A DNA stretch of 64,000 nt from Sipunculus nudus. Lineage: Eukaryota; Annelida; Sipuncula; Golfingiida; Sipunculidae. The DNA is taken from NCBI GenBank assembly GCA_026874595.1, contig CM049321.1, positions 24,394,479 to 24,458,478 of the forward strand. The letters are read 5' to 3'. Positions 38,072-49,470 of this stretch are shown here, in pieces (the first letter of the stretch is position 1; each line of letters opens with the position of its first letter). A program made the translations under genes and the position numbers. The notes beneath the pieces are model-generated. The model worked only from the letters and a program-made list of their open reading frames with translations, had not been told where the DNA came from and searched no databases.

Positions 38072-39260
38072 AGTTCAGCTGACTAAAAGTCATCTGAGCT
38101 ATAGCGATCACTCTTTGGCCGGCGTCCGTTCGTCTGTCTTTCTGTCCTTCATGCCGTCTGTCCGTCCGTTTACCAGGCACACATCATAACCGCTAGACCT
38201 AGAATCTTTTAACTTGATATACTGGGAGGTCTATGGAAAAAAACTCCTTATAACCTTGAAAATAGGTCTCTGTTACCCATATCCTCCGATCTATAGGGCT
38301 CAGAAGTACCCCGAAAAAAAGTTGAAAATTTGACACAAAAGCTCCAGTATCTCAACAATTAATGCATTGATCACCATGATTCTGTTCATACATATGAATC
38401 ATGGAGTGTTTCATCAGTTTCTGTAGACTGGTGGCGCCACCTGGATGTTTTCGAATTTTTACGCATATTTCCTTTATTTTGGAGTCCTTTGAAGGTGTGG
38501 TTATCCATTAACATAGCACAAATCAAAACCACTGAACCTAGAATCTTCTAACTTTATATCCTTCGAGGTCCATGAAAGTCTCCTGGGCAAGCTGATATTA
38601 GGTTTCTGTTACCTATATCCTCCGAGAAATGAGGCTCAGAAGTACCCCCAGGATAATTAAAAAGTGATACCAATTGAAGCTCAAGTATCTCAGCAACTAA
38701 TGCCGTGATCAACATGGATATGTGCATGCATATTCATCATGGAGCGTTACGTCAATATCTGTAGACTGGTGGCGCCAACTGGATGTTTTAGAATTTTTAC
38801 ACATTTTCCTTTTTATTTTTGAGACATTTAAAAAATTTGGTTATCCGTCAGGCCACAAATCGTAACCACTGGCCCTAGAATCTTCTTACTTTATATCCTG
38901 GGAGTTCCATAAAAAGTCTCCTTGGAAACCTGAAATAAAGTCTCTTACCCATATCTTCAGAGCTATTGGGCTCAGAAGTATCCCTAAGTATTATTTATAA
39001 ATGACACACAAAACTCCAGTATCTCAACAACTAATGCAAGATCACCATGATTCTGTGCATGCTTTTTCATCATGGAGTGTTTCATCAGTTTTTGTAGACT
39101 GGTGGCGCCACCTGGATGTTTTCGAGTTTTTACGCATTTTTTGGCTCTATTTTTGAAACTTTTAAAGATGTGGCAATCCGTTAACAGGGCACAAATCATA
39201 ACCACGGGAGTACCCCTAAGAATAATTTAAAATTTGATTCAAAAAGCTTCAGTATCTCAA
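38072..39260 (-). mobile_element. HINE-like element c with three 335-bp units
   Basis: Starts with the family hairpin at 38072-38100 (AGTTCAGCTGACT pairing with AGTCATCTGAGCT across AAA), then GTCCGTTCGTCTGTC-type sequence. Three diverged units follow; their GGTGGCGCCA cores are at 38430, 38768 and 39101. Each unit also has GGCTCAGAAGTACCCC, CTCCAGTATCTCAACAA and TCATGGAGTGTTTCATCAG. The array is the reverse complement of elements a and b and runs directly into the LINE fragment, which may have inserted in a fourth unit. Confidence 0.75.
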
Positions 39261-39359
39261 CAACTGATGCCCAAGAATTGGAATCTCTGTCAATTAAGTG
39301 TCGCCTCTTCTACCTGCCAAGGGTGTTAGGTTCACTGATTTTGACTGTTGCCTATACCT

Positions 39360-39388
<29 letters not shown>
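39360..39388. repeat. poly(C) tract, 29 C
   Basis: The longest homopolymer in the window, just before the LINE fragment. Confidence 0.98.
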
Positions 39389-39390
<2 letters not shown>

Positions 39391-39419
39391 CTTTGTCTGC
39401 TATCAAACAGCTGGGCTGT

Positions 39420-40495
39420 CAAGCATTGTGACTCAAAACGAAAATAACAACCCAGGGGTTATTAACCTTATAGCTGGTGACTTCAAACATACCAATTTAA
39501 AAACAAATGCCAAACGAAAAATCATCAACATGTCAAATGTACAAGACGATATGGCAAGGTTTTTGATCATTGTTACACCACGATTAAAGATGCGTACAAG
39601 TCACTTCGACGCCCCCCGCTCGGAGACACCGATCACAACATGGTTCACCTTGTACCCCAGATTCGCCAGCAACTGAAGCGTGGAAAGCCCATTGTTAAGT
39701 CCACTCCACAATAATGCGAAACCACCATTCACTCCCTACAAGGCTGCTACGCTTGCACGGATTGGTCTGTGTTGTTGCAGGATGATTTAAACAAGAGCAC
39801 TGAGGTCGTTGTTGATTACCTGAGATTCTGTCAGGCGCTTAAAACATGTTAAGAGTATCCGAACAACAAACCATGGTTTAACCATTCAATCAGATATAAA
39901 TTGATTGACAGAGACATGGCTTACCGATAGGTTGTGACTTAAACAAAATTAATCTAAAAAAGCTAAATATGAAGTTAGACGTGCCATCAAATTTGCTAAG
40001 AACAAATATACCGAAAAGCTGGAATCGGATCTGCGGAAAACGGATGATTCCAGGCAGCTGTGGCAGCGCATAAAGGGAATTGTACCGGACAAAAGTAAAC
40101 GGAGTACTAACCCTATCTCAGACGATCCGAATCTTCCTGATGAACTAAACAAATTTATGCACGCTATTATCGGCCTAAAATCCTTTCTGAGAAAACATCA
40201 TGTGACGGTCCGCCTCCATTTGTTATAGAAACTTTAGATACCAAGAGAATTCTTGTCTGCTTAAACATACGAAAAATGGCTGGTCCTGACGGTATCCCCC
40301 CGCGACCGTTAAGAACTTGTGCCGGAGAAATATCTGGTGTTCTCACTCTTCTTTTTATTTGCATGGTGCTTGCGATCGTGTACAGTGCAAGAGCTCTTTA
40401 AACGATCAGTGATTATTCCTGTCTCGATGAAATCTCACGCATCATGATTGAATGACTATCCTGTTACATTAACTTCTGTAGTAGAGAGTTTTGAG
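39420..40495 (+). pseudogene. decayed non-LTR retrotransposon (CR1/L2-like LINE)
   Basis: From left to right: endonuclease pieces with AGDFKHTNLKT, then in another frame KVFDHCYTTIKDAYKSL and PLGDTDHNMVHLVPQIRQQL, which includes the conserved DH of the endonuclease end. Next, after an in-frame TAA, comes HSLQGCYACTDWSVL. Then come connector sequence and reverse transcriptase pieces: KMAGPDGIPPR, FKRSVIIPV and a NDYPVTLTSVVESFE motif. At least two frameshifts and several stops separate them, and the catalytic part of the RT is missing. The copy cannot be active. The clade (CR1, L2 or Rex1-like) is inferred from motif style. Confidence 0.85.
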
Positions 40496-40509
40496 CATAT
40501 ACATATACT

Positions 40510-40512
<3 letters not shown>

Positions 40513-40578
<66 letters not shown>

Positions 40579-40581
40579 GAG
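40513..40581. repeat. (AT)n microsatellite
   Basis: AT run right at the truncated end of the LINE fragment, followed by TATG/TGTG repeats to about 40612. Confidence 0.97.
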
Positions 40582-40619
40582 TATATGTGTGTGTATGTAT
40601 GTGTGTGTGTGTGAAAAGA

Positions 40620-42010
40620 CTAAAAGCCTTGGGATATATTACCAACGCGTGTTAGAATGACTAAGCCGGTGGATACTATTAATGTCATAATAGTAATACA
40701 TGTTATATCTATCAGAGGTTCTTGTTTGACCAGATAAAATATCCCGACATGTGCTAGGGACACAGTTAGTTATTGTTACTTGCGGGGGATTCCCTATGCT
40801 TATATGGCAACTTAAAAATGGAAATAAAATTTAGAAACGAGACCAATCGTTTAGAAATGAGACAAACACAGCGCTTAAGCCAGCTGGTGGTGGAACAGCA
40901 TAACTTCCCTAATAAAGGGTTTTTAAGTTTCTCTTGGTGTTTCTTCTTTCATGTTTCTTCTCTTTTCTACTATTGTCGCATGTGCGCGACCAAGATCATT
41001 CCTCTGGTAACCCGGCCTTCTTATGTAAACACTTAACAGACACTAAAAGAGGTTCTGTAACACAGAGATGCCCATGAGGAGAAATTCATGGTTCATATAT
41101 TATGAAACGAAGTGCTTGATCCCATAAGTTGAACTTCATGCGGTATACAGAAGGGCGAGTTACACGTACATGTACCATATATACGATCGTATATTTATCC
41201 GCAAATGAGACAAATCTGAGGTGTAGATTTTACCACCGCTTCAGCCTGACATATGAGGAAAAGACTTGAATTAGAATTTCGAATACTTCTGTCTCAGATT
41301 AATAGCACGTCCATGAGTGGTAGCTTTAATAATTTTTTTTATTTAGTTAAAAATAAAAATTATACGTACCCTATAAAATGGGTTGTGGACTGTTCATCTA
41401 CCCACCATTATATCAATGGCTGTTTATACATTAAATAGTTTAAAATATCAACTGCACAGTGCGTTTTGTAATAAATCTAGTTCTTCGACAGATCAGTTTA
41501 GAATATTAGAATACTGCCCCACAAATATCCATTCTCAATTACTTAAAATCAGGCTATTTGGGAGCTGTACTTCTTGTCCGAACCCTTCCTTCTCCAAAAA
41601 GTAGTTTCAGTTTGGCAAAGGCAATATATGTCTCTTATTAACATTATGACAGACTCACTATTATAACATTTTACACTGCTAACAGAATTTATCCCCTATC
41701 TTAAAAATGAGACTTCTGTATATTACTGTCAGACAACGAATTGATATATTTCGTTTCCCTTGGAATATTTAAGAAAACTAGACATAAAAATGATAAATCG
41801 AATAGCTTTTAACTATAATGTATAAATTAATAAATATATGTGAGTGTGCGTGTTCGTTTCAACGGTGGTCCAGCGGTTTGCAAGGATGTGGAGTTGTTGT
41901 ATGTTGTAAACGCGAAAGCACAGTGAAAACACACATTATTTAACATATATGTATTGCTTATGAATATATGTGTTGGCATGTTTTCTAGTCTTTGAATCAG
42001 ATCAGTAAGA
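40620..42010. other. AT-rich spacer
   Basis: No gene recognised. Frames at 40773-41036, 41253-41438 and 41383-41604 (+) lack known motifs. Confidence 0.45.
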
Positions 42011-42016
42011 TTTATT

Positions 42017-42182
42017 ATGTCGTACGAGACAGTATGTCGCACGTACGAGATAGTATGTCGTATGTACAAGATAATATGTCCTACGTATGAGAAAATATGT
42101 CGTACGTACGAGAAAATATGTCGTACGTACGAGATAATATGTCGTACGTACGAGATAATATGTCGTACGTACGAGATAAATA
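42017..42182 (+). repeat. 21-bp minisatellite with CGTACGTACG core
   Basis: About eight copies of ATGTCGTACGTACGAGATAAT-like units. The right-hand copies are nearly identical and the left ones are diverged. Each good unit contains the 10-bp palindrome CGTACGTACG. Twenty-one is a multiple of three, so one frame stays open and would encode a 7-residue repeat (ICRTYEI), but there is no sign it is expressed. Confidence 0.95.
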
Positions 42183-42576
42183 ACTTATATTTATTTTACC
42201 AGGTGGCAGCAATACGCTTCCGTACGTGTTATATGATGGGTACTATGTGCTATAATATTACTTGATGTTATATGGTGGCGACACCTATCAGCCACAATAT
42301 GTAGTAGTTGAGAGGTGACGTAAACCAGGAAGTTCCGGTACAGAACTTCTGGCATCCGAACAGCCGAGCACATGCATGGACCAGTCTAGGAATAAAAGCA
42401 TAACATCGGCTTGGAGGAGTTCATTGTTTGTAACACAGACAATTCAATCATGTGGAACAGGGTAAACGTTTAAGAGACTGTCATATGGGCCAAAGGTATT
42501 TATGTAGCTATGAAAGTCAGCGACAACGAGTTTTAAAAACGAAACCAAATAAACTTCAGTAGAGGGTCCTGGGGGC

Positions 42577-42730
42577 GGGGGGGGGGGGGCGCTCCAGGTG
42601 TTCGGGTTTTTTTAAGCCGCCTTAACATTTTAAAGAGTTCAGACTAATTCTTGCAGCCTGGACCCTCCCCTTACACGGACCTATGGACCTATTTTTTCAT
42701 GTATGATCTGTCCCCCCCCCCCCCCCCCCC
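42577..42730. repeat. poly(G) and poly(C) pair
   Basis: G run at 42577-42589 and C run at 42712-42730, about 120 bp apart and complementary to each other. Confidence 0.97.
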
Positions 42731-43528
42731 ATCCGGACTGTAACCATATAATCGAAAGTGGTATACATGGAAATGCTGTACAGATTATCTCGCAGATACT
42801 TTTTCAAGTTCAAGCCTACGCACGCGAAGCCCACTGTAAGATCACGTACTGCACACGTGCTTATTACAGATTATTAGATTTGCATGTCTCTATAGAAAAA
42901 AAAATCCCAGGCATTAATACTTTTCTACCGCAAAACCATGATGTTGTGGAACCCGTAAAAAGCGGTCAGTTACTGTCATCTTCAGTGATATTCCCCTTGA
43001 CAAAGAAACCTACATCTCGGTAAAAACTTAATATTGCTGACACTGTCACAACCAAATGTTCAGAAAAGAATCAAAACATCATGTGCTGAAAGTTTCAAGT
43101 AAATTAAGTCCGTTACGTTGCATTTGGACCAGCAAATCACAACAGTTTTTTTTTTCTTAGAGCAATGCGTCAAATTTCATGTGGGAATTCGTTGCCCCCA
43201 CCAATAAAGTGAATACTATTGAAATAGTGGTGACCTCTGTAGGTTAATATATAGGTACCACTGGGAACAATTTACGTTTTTGTAACAGACACATACATGC
43301 ACAGGGGTGCTCCGTACCAACCGGGCTCCGTATACAGAATCTTACATGGAAGGGTAAGGGGGAAGGGGGGCACAGATAAACAAGGGTACCGTGAGTGCTT
43401 GTAAACACTATATAAAAACCTTGCATGCCGAAGTTATGTAGAAAACCGCCTATTGACAGGAGCCAATTTGTTCCTTTAAACAGCTTACCCGATGCATTCC
43501 GGAACTCCTCACGTTTGATATTGAAGAA

Positions 43529-43530
<2 letters not shown>
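42731..43530. other. spacer
   Basis: No gene or repeat recognised. Confidence 0.5.

Positions 43531-43532
<2 letters not shown>

Positions 43533-43575
<43 letters not shown>
43533..43575. repeat. (AT)n microsatellite
   Basis: Pure AT run immediately next to a SINE copy. Confidence 0.97.
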
Positions 43576-43577
<2 letters not shown>

Positions 43578-43578
<1 letters not shown>

Positions 43579-43735
43579 TGTTACGAAGACATATTGCTCA
43601 GGGGAAATCATTGGGCCGATTCCGGTTTCGAACCCATTTTGGTGGCGCACAAGTCCGGCGTTCCAACCGCTTCGCTAGAAAAGCAAGCTGTACAAGCCAG
43701 ACAGTTCGGTCCGCTTTTATGTGCACCCCGTAACA
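43578..43735 (-). mobile_element. tRNA-derived SINE family S1, minus copy
   Basis: Reverse complement of the copies at 61388-61543 and 61646-61789. Shared pieces on the minus strand are CATAAAAGCGGACCGAACTG, TTCGAAACC (B-box position), GATTTCCCCTGAGCAA and GTCTTCGTAACAG. The ends are CTGTTACG and CGTAACA, short inverted termini. Confidence 0.8.
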
Positions 43736-43841
43736 ATTTCAATGGTGTTTAATGAATAACATAATATAATATTTGAGAATTGATCACACCTAATGCGAAC
43801 AGCATGTTTGGGTATGTAAGGCGCCTAACCAGTGACGGTAA

Positions 43842-43858
43842 GGGGGGGGGGGGGGGGG
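43842..43858. repeat. poly(G) tract, 17 G
   Basis: Pure G run. Confidence 0.98.
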
Positions 43859-44735
43859 TGTTCGTCCCATTCTGACCTCCTGGCAACTTATACCACAAGG
43901 CTGCGCTCTCTCGACGCAGAAGTGAATTGTTACTGGTCATGGGCGGCAGGTGAATTAGAATGAATAACTTTCTAGTACCTATAAATGCTGGTTGCTTGGG
44001 ATAACTACTCCTTAAAGGGGCTGAGAAAAGCTACACGAATGAACAGGTCCGAAAAACCTTGAAGGCAAAGTGTAAAGTCGGATGAGACAGATTCATTCCT
44101 AGATTTAGAGGTTAGGTTTAATGATTTACATGTCTACCAGGAATTTAAAGATTTATATTTATTAATCTTGCCAGTCTTGGTGCTTCACCAGCTTCTGGGC
44201 ATTGGGTGACATCTGGTGGACATTTGAGGTAATTTTTCCCCACGTGCATAACCTGTGGAAGAGGTGTGTGAACTACTGTCAAGGTCACTCCTACCTCCCT
44301 CTGTCTCTGCCTATCTCTCCTTCAATCTCTATCGTTCTGTCTCTCATACTGTCTCTCTTACTGTCTCTGTCTTTCTCTCTGTCTCTGTTTCTCTCACGCC
44401 ACGGACAAATACAATATACGACTTGCTAATTTTTTTTTAACGATATCACATATTCTTATTATTATTATCTAAGTCCGTGAATTCCATGAGCCTATATAAG
44501 TATATGACTGTCCATAATTCTCACAATTAAACAAAAGACACACGACAGTAACAATCCTTGTTTATTATAATATATGTCAAAATATCGTTACAAGTTATAT
44601 TGCGAGTAAAAAGATGGAATAACTAGAATACGGGTAGTCGACAAGCGACTACGTGTATCCGCCTAAATCAGAGTGGAACGGGTGAAGTGAGGCATGGATT
44701 AAGTGGCAAGGGGAAATAGAGTGAAGTGTTGCATA
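43859..44735. other. spacer with CT-rich patch
   Basis: An imperfect (CT)n/TGTCTCTC patch lies at 44290-44398. No gene recognised. Confidence 0.55.
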
Positions 44736-44739
44736 TCAG

Positions 44740-46435
44740 CATGGATGTCTGCAGCCAAAATGTGTATGAAGGTTGCCCCCCCCCCCCCCTACCACAAAAT
44801 CCAGAAAGCCGTCCCAGTTGTATACATATGCAAAATTTAAGGCAGATAAGTCAAACCACTACATGTATATGAGTGATTTTAGCCCATGGCAGACAATCAG
44901 ATGGACGCTGAGCAAAAATGGGTGCAGGTGACGGCACCAGTTTTGCGTATGATAAAGAGCTATGTGAGAACTATACACATGCAAAACTTTGGACCAATCG
45001 GTCAAACGGTTCCCAAGATATGAGCTTGGATGTCTGCTGCATAAACTAGAATGCAGGTGGCTCCACCTGTCATAAAATCATGAGAGCTGTCGGGGATGTA
45101 TAAACCTGCAAAATTTTAGCCAGTTATGTCAAACCACTGCCGAGATATGAGTGATTTTATCCCATGGCATACAAACAGACAGGAGCTGTGCAAAAATGGC
45201 TGCAGGTGGCGCCACCAGTTTTGCGTATGTTATAAAGATCCCCAACGGCTACATTTGTGCAAAACAATTTTCCTGATCGGTCAAACGGTTCCCGAGATAT
45301 GAGCTTGGATGTCTGCAGCGTAAACGTGAATGTAGGTGGCGCCACCTGACACAAAATCAGAAAAGCTATCCAGGATGTATACGCATGCCAAATTTCAGGT
45401 GAATTAGTCAAGTCACTGCAGAGATATGAGTGATTTTAACCCAAGGCAGACAAACAGATGGACACTGTGCAAACATGGTTGCAGGTGGCGCCACCATTTT
45501 TTGTGTATGTTATAAAGCTCTCCAAGGGCTACATTTGTGCAAAAAAATTTTCCTGATCGGGTCAAACGGTTCCCGAGATATGAGCTTGGATGTCTGCAGC
45601 GTAAACGTGAATGTAGGTGGCGCCACCTGTCACAAAATCAGAAAAGCTATCCAGGATGTATACGCATGCCAAATTTCAGGTGAATTAGTCAAGTCACTGC
45701 AGAGATATGAGTGATTTTAACCCAAGGCAGACAAACAGATGGACACTGTGCAAACATGGTTGCAGGTGGCGCCACCATTTTTTGTGTATGTTATAAAGCT
45801 CTCCAAGGACTACATTTGTACAAAAAAAATTTCCTGATTGGTCAAACGGTTCCCGAGATATGAGCTTGGATGTCTGCAGCGTAAACGTGAATGTAGGTGG
45901 CGCCACCTGTCACAAAATCAGAAAAGCTATCCAGGATGTATACCCATGCCAAATTTCAGGTGAATTAGTCAAGTCACTGCAGAGATATGAGTGATTTTAA
46001 CCCAAGGCAGACGAACAGATGGACACTGTGCAAACATGGTTGCAGGTGGCGCCACAATTTTTTGTGTATGTTATAAAGCTCTCCAAGGGCTACATTTGTG
46101 CAAAAAAAATTTTCCTGATCGGTCAAACGGTTCCCGAGATATGAGCTTGGATGTCTGCAGCGTAAACGTGAATGTAGGTGGCGCCACCTGTCACAAAATC
46201 AGAAAAGCTATCCAGGATGTATACGCATGCCAAATTTCAGGTGAATTAGTCAAGTCACTGCAGAGATATGAGTGATTTTAACCCAAGGCAGACAAACAGA
46301 TGGACACTGTGCAAACATGGTTGCAGGTGGCGCCACCATTTTTTGTGTATGTTATAAAGCTCTCCAAGGGCTACATTTGTGCGAAAAAATTTTCCTGATC
46401 CGTCAAACGGTTCCCGAGATATGTGGGTTTATGTG
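44740..46435 (+). mobile_element. 281-bp tandem array with GGTGGCGCCACC palindromes
   Basis: About six units of about 281 bp. Identical unit starts (TGATTTTAACCCAAGGCAGA) fall near 45430, 45711, 45991 and 46272. Each unit holds two palindromes GGTGGCGCCACC about 131 and 150 bp apart, so the unit is a dimer of a shorter ancestor. Units from 45300 on are nearly identical; those before 45170 are diverged. The 94-codon frames repeated here, which recur unit by unit, are a consequence of the repeat. A 14-C run (44776-44789) interrupts the first unit. Confidence 0.93.
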
Positions 46436-46670
46436 TGGAAACAGACGCACAAACGGACGCAGAGCGCAGAGGAAAGGTCAGAGGTCAAAACAAAATCGGG
46501 GCGCAGCAGTTCACATGTGACCCGAACATAATCCCGGGTTTCGTAAAATTCCGCCCAGCGGTTACGGAGGAGTTCTCCGGAAACCTACGCGGCGGCGGCG
46601 GCGGCGGCGGCGGCGGCGTGCAGCTGAAAACATAGTATCCGCAAAACTCTGTTTTGGCGGATACAATTAC
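46436..46670 (+). mobile_element. tail of the 281-bp array element, with (GGC)n and hairpin
   Basis: Leaves the array through GACGCACAAACGGACGCAGAG and continues to GGAGTTCTCCGGAAACC, a (GGC)10 run (46588-46618) and a strong hairpin at 46635-46664, where GTATCCGC/GCGGATAC is extended by AAAAC/GTTTT around TCT. The same tail, without the (GGC)n, is at 35740-35880. Tandem core plus hairpin end is HINE/Helentron-like by architecture. Confidence 0.7.
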
Positions 46671-46679
46671 ATTCTGCGC

Positions 46680-47290
46680 TGACGGAACAGACCAGACTCG
46701 CAGATGTCATCTTTGTAAGAACCGGATGCCGTATGATTCTAATGTATATGACCAAAGCCAGCACTGAAGTGTCATGTACAAATAGTTCATATATATGAAA
46801 CAAATGATTAAAACCTTAACGTCTGTCTTTTACAACGTGTTCGCTGTGTCGCTGTGACTCAAGTGTACTAGTGGTCCGGAATTTTAATACTGATCCGATT
46901 AACATTATATGTATATACATAAATTAAAATTAAATCTAATTTAATTTTAATTTAAACACATTCCTCTATTATTTCATCTCAAAATGCTCCCAAATACAAT
47001 CCAGCTAGCTTCCATCAGATAGGCCTACATCTACTACTAGAGTTGAATGATTCACATTTTATTATATTTAACACCAGTGGCTAACACGAATGATACTTTT
47101 TAAGGAAACATTCAAACAGGGTTGTTTAAAATTGGAAAATACACAAGTAATCAATATAATCATATCTAATTATCATGATTGCAAGAAATTGAAGAGAGTA
47201 ATCTATAACGATTACAAGTACTTTGCGCTAAAAATTATTGTAATCGATAGGGAATTCCTGATTGTACCGTTACGATTATTGATTACGATT
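46680..47290. other. spacer ending in an AATCGATA/GATTACGATTACC segment
   Basis: From about 47130 the sequence becomes rich in AATCATATC, GTAATCTATAACGATTACAAG and GATTACGATTACC, like the ATCGAT-rich segment at 24780-25196, and it runs into (AT)n. No gene recognised. Confidence 0.45.
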
Positions 47291-47293
47291 ACC

Positions 47294-47295
<2 letters not shown>

Positions 47296-47358
<63 letters not shown>
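47296..47358. repeat. (AT)n microsatellite
   Basis: Pure AT run. Confidence 0.98.
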
Positions 47359-47360
<2 letters not shown>

Positions 47361-47939
47361 AAACACAGATATGAGCACTGGACTTGATGTAGCACCAGTC
47401 AAAATTTATTATTTGACTTTTAATTTATTTGACTATTACACATTTGACCATTGGCTTGAGCCATAACTCTCTCTTTTTCTGTGGCCTTAGAGTTAGACAC
47501 ACTACTTTAGCTGTCACTTTTTCATTGCAGAGAAAGTTTCCCATCAACCAGAGCGCGCAAGTGCCTTTCCCTTCATTAGTCAGTTTTACCTGAATGTCCT
47601 TGGTCTCTTGTTTACGGACACGGACTAGTAAACAAGGAGAACAAACGTGTACCCACCGAATGACGGGTGATAAAGATACACTAAAATATACATAAAGAAG
47701 GGGACCTATATAGAATGTACTCAATTATCACGTGTAACGTATACCAGTGAGGTTACATATACATAAACCATGTATTTATGTCTCATATATCCTCGCCGAT
47801 TATATCTTTCGTGCAGCAGCGGGTTTCATGTTTCTACATCTATACGCTCTGTAACTACATGCTGGGAAATCTCAATTACGTGATAAAAATAGGAACTCAG
47901 TCGCAACACCTGCCCCAGTGACATTTACTAGTGTATGTT

Positions 47940-48270
47940 GCCTCCGCCTTGAGGGTATACGTTTATCCAAGTGTGTACATGTGTGTGACTGTTTGACTTT
48001 TTTAAACATAACTCAAACAATCATGAACGGAATCTCATAGAATTTTCAGAGCATTTTGGGAACTTGCCAATGTAGAATCAGTAAGATATTGGTGTGGATC
48101 CTGCACATTTTCCGGATTCAGGAAGGGCATCAAGGAATATTTACAAATGTAAAGTCAACTATGCACGAATGAACCTGGGAGAATGGAACGAATAAGTGAA
48201 TACAGAACTGGTTAATTTAGGAGCTTCCCTTAATCGCCCCCCCCCCCCCCTCAATGGCGGAGGCTGGCAA
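47940..48270 (+). repeat. interspersed repeat family R2, copy 2
   Basis: Collinear with 30150-30490: TGCCTCCGCC, ACATAACTCAAACAATCATG, GGAATCTCATAGAATTTT, TTGGTGTGGATCC, GGATTCAGG and GAATAAGTGAATACAG. It contains a C run at 48237-48250. Confidence 0.75.
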
Positions 48271-48589
48271 TCCTTTGAATAATGATATCTAGTTTATACT
48301 TGTCTCAGGCAGAGTTATAGGACATTTGTATTAGTAGCCGTGTGATCAGTACGGCGTTTGATGAGATGAATGCAAGGCTAAACTTGTAATTTCTTTAAAG
48401 CGTCTGGGGTCGGGAGGCTGTATACGGTTGCGGCAAGGCCGATTCTTTTCATTTGTATCCGGTCAAGGTTGCGCATAAAAAATCAACAGGATTGTTTGTC
48501 TTCCATCGATGGACGATGAATGTTTGCATAAAGATGGTGTAAGATCAAAATTAGGTTCATGATTATGGCCAGATTGGCGTTTGAATAAT

Positions 48590-49020
48590 TTATTATAATG
48601 ATAGTTTGATATATGAAATGGATAGATTGATGTTTGTGTATGATCCAAATGATAACAGATGGATGGATGATAGTTTGTATAATCAAAATGATGGTTTGGT
48701 TTATAACAATGGATGGATTGTTGTTTGTATAATCAAAATGATGGTTCGGTTTATGACAATGGATGGATAATTGTTTGTATAATCAAACTGATGGTTTGGT
48801 TTATGACAACGGATGGATAATTGTTTGTATAATCAAAATGATGGTTCGGTTTATGACAATGAACAGATGATTGTTTGTATAATCAAAATGATGATTTGGT
48901 TTATAACAATGGATGGATTGTTGTTTGTATAATCAAACTGATGGTTCGGTTTATAACAATGGATGGATAATTATTTGTATGATCAAGATGATGGTTCGGT
49001 TGATGAAGATGGGCGGTTGG
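48590..49020 (+). repeat. 50-bp tandem repeat, about eight units
   Basis: TTGTTTGTATAATCAAAATG followed by ATGGTTCGGTTTATGACAAT and GGATGGATAA recurs every 50 bp (for example 48721, 48771, 48821). Units at both edges are more diverged. Confidence 0.95.
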
Positions 49021-49029
49021 TTGACCGTT

Positions 49030-49470
49030 TTAGTACATAATAAATGTTAATAATGGCAACGTATAGTGACAATTACAATTACAGCTAACATTAAGGTGTT
49101 GATAATTCTTGTTCAAAATGACAAGAAGGGATTTAGCTCCCCGGTAACTCTTTTTTTTTTTCTGGACTTCCTTAATTCAAAACAAATTGCAATATTCAGA
49201 GATTACGAAGCATACCAAAAGCCTGTGTGTCTGTGTTTTTGTTTGTATTTGCACTTTAAGTTCAGTAGGTATCCTGCATAAGATGGAATTATGAACATAT
49301 TTTCAACTCTCACATTTCCTGAGATTTCACTGATATTATATTAAAATATATCGTGTTTATAACTTTGAACAAATAGTTTGTGCTTCGACTATGCCACTGC
49401 AATGGTTATCATTCGGTTATCGTAAAACAATACATTATGGTATTAATTACCTATTGTCCTTAATTAAACA
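49030..49470. other. spacer, likely includes 3' UTR of the GT31 gene
   Basis: Directly downstream of the minus-strand GT31 stop codon. No canonical minus-strand AATAAA was seen. Nothing else recognised. Confidence 0.45.

Noticed and set aside
45430-46520. Repeated 94-codon frame with a CANMVAGGATIFCVCYK motif
   Set aside because: It recurs only because the 281-bp unit recurs. A 281-bp period changes frame each unit, each copy ends at the same stop, and no start, splice or domain evidence supports it.
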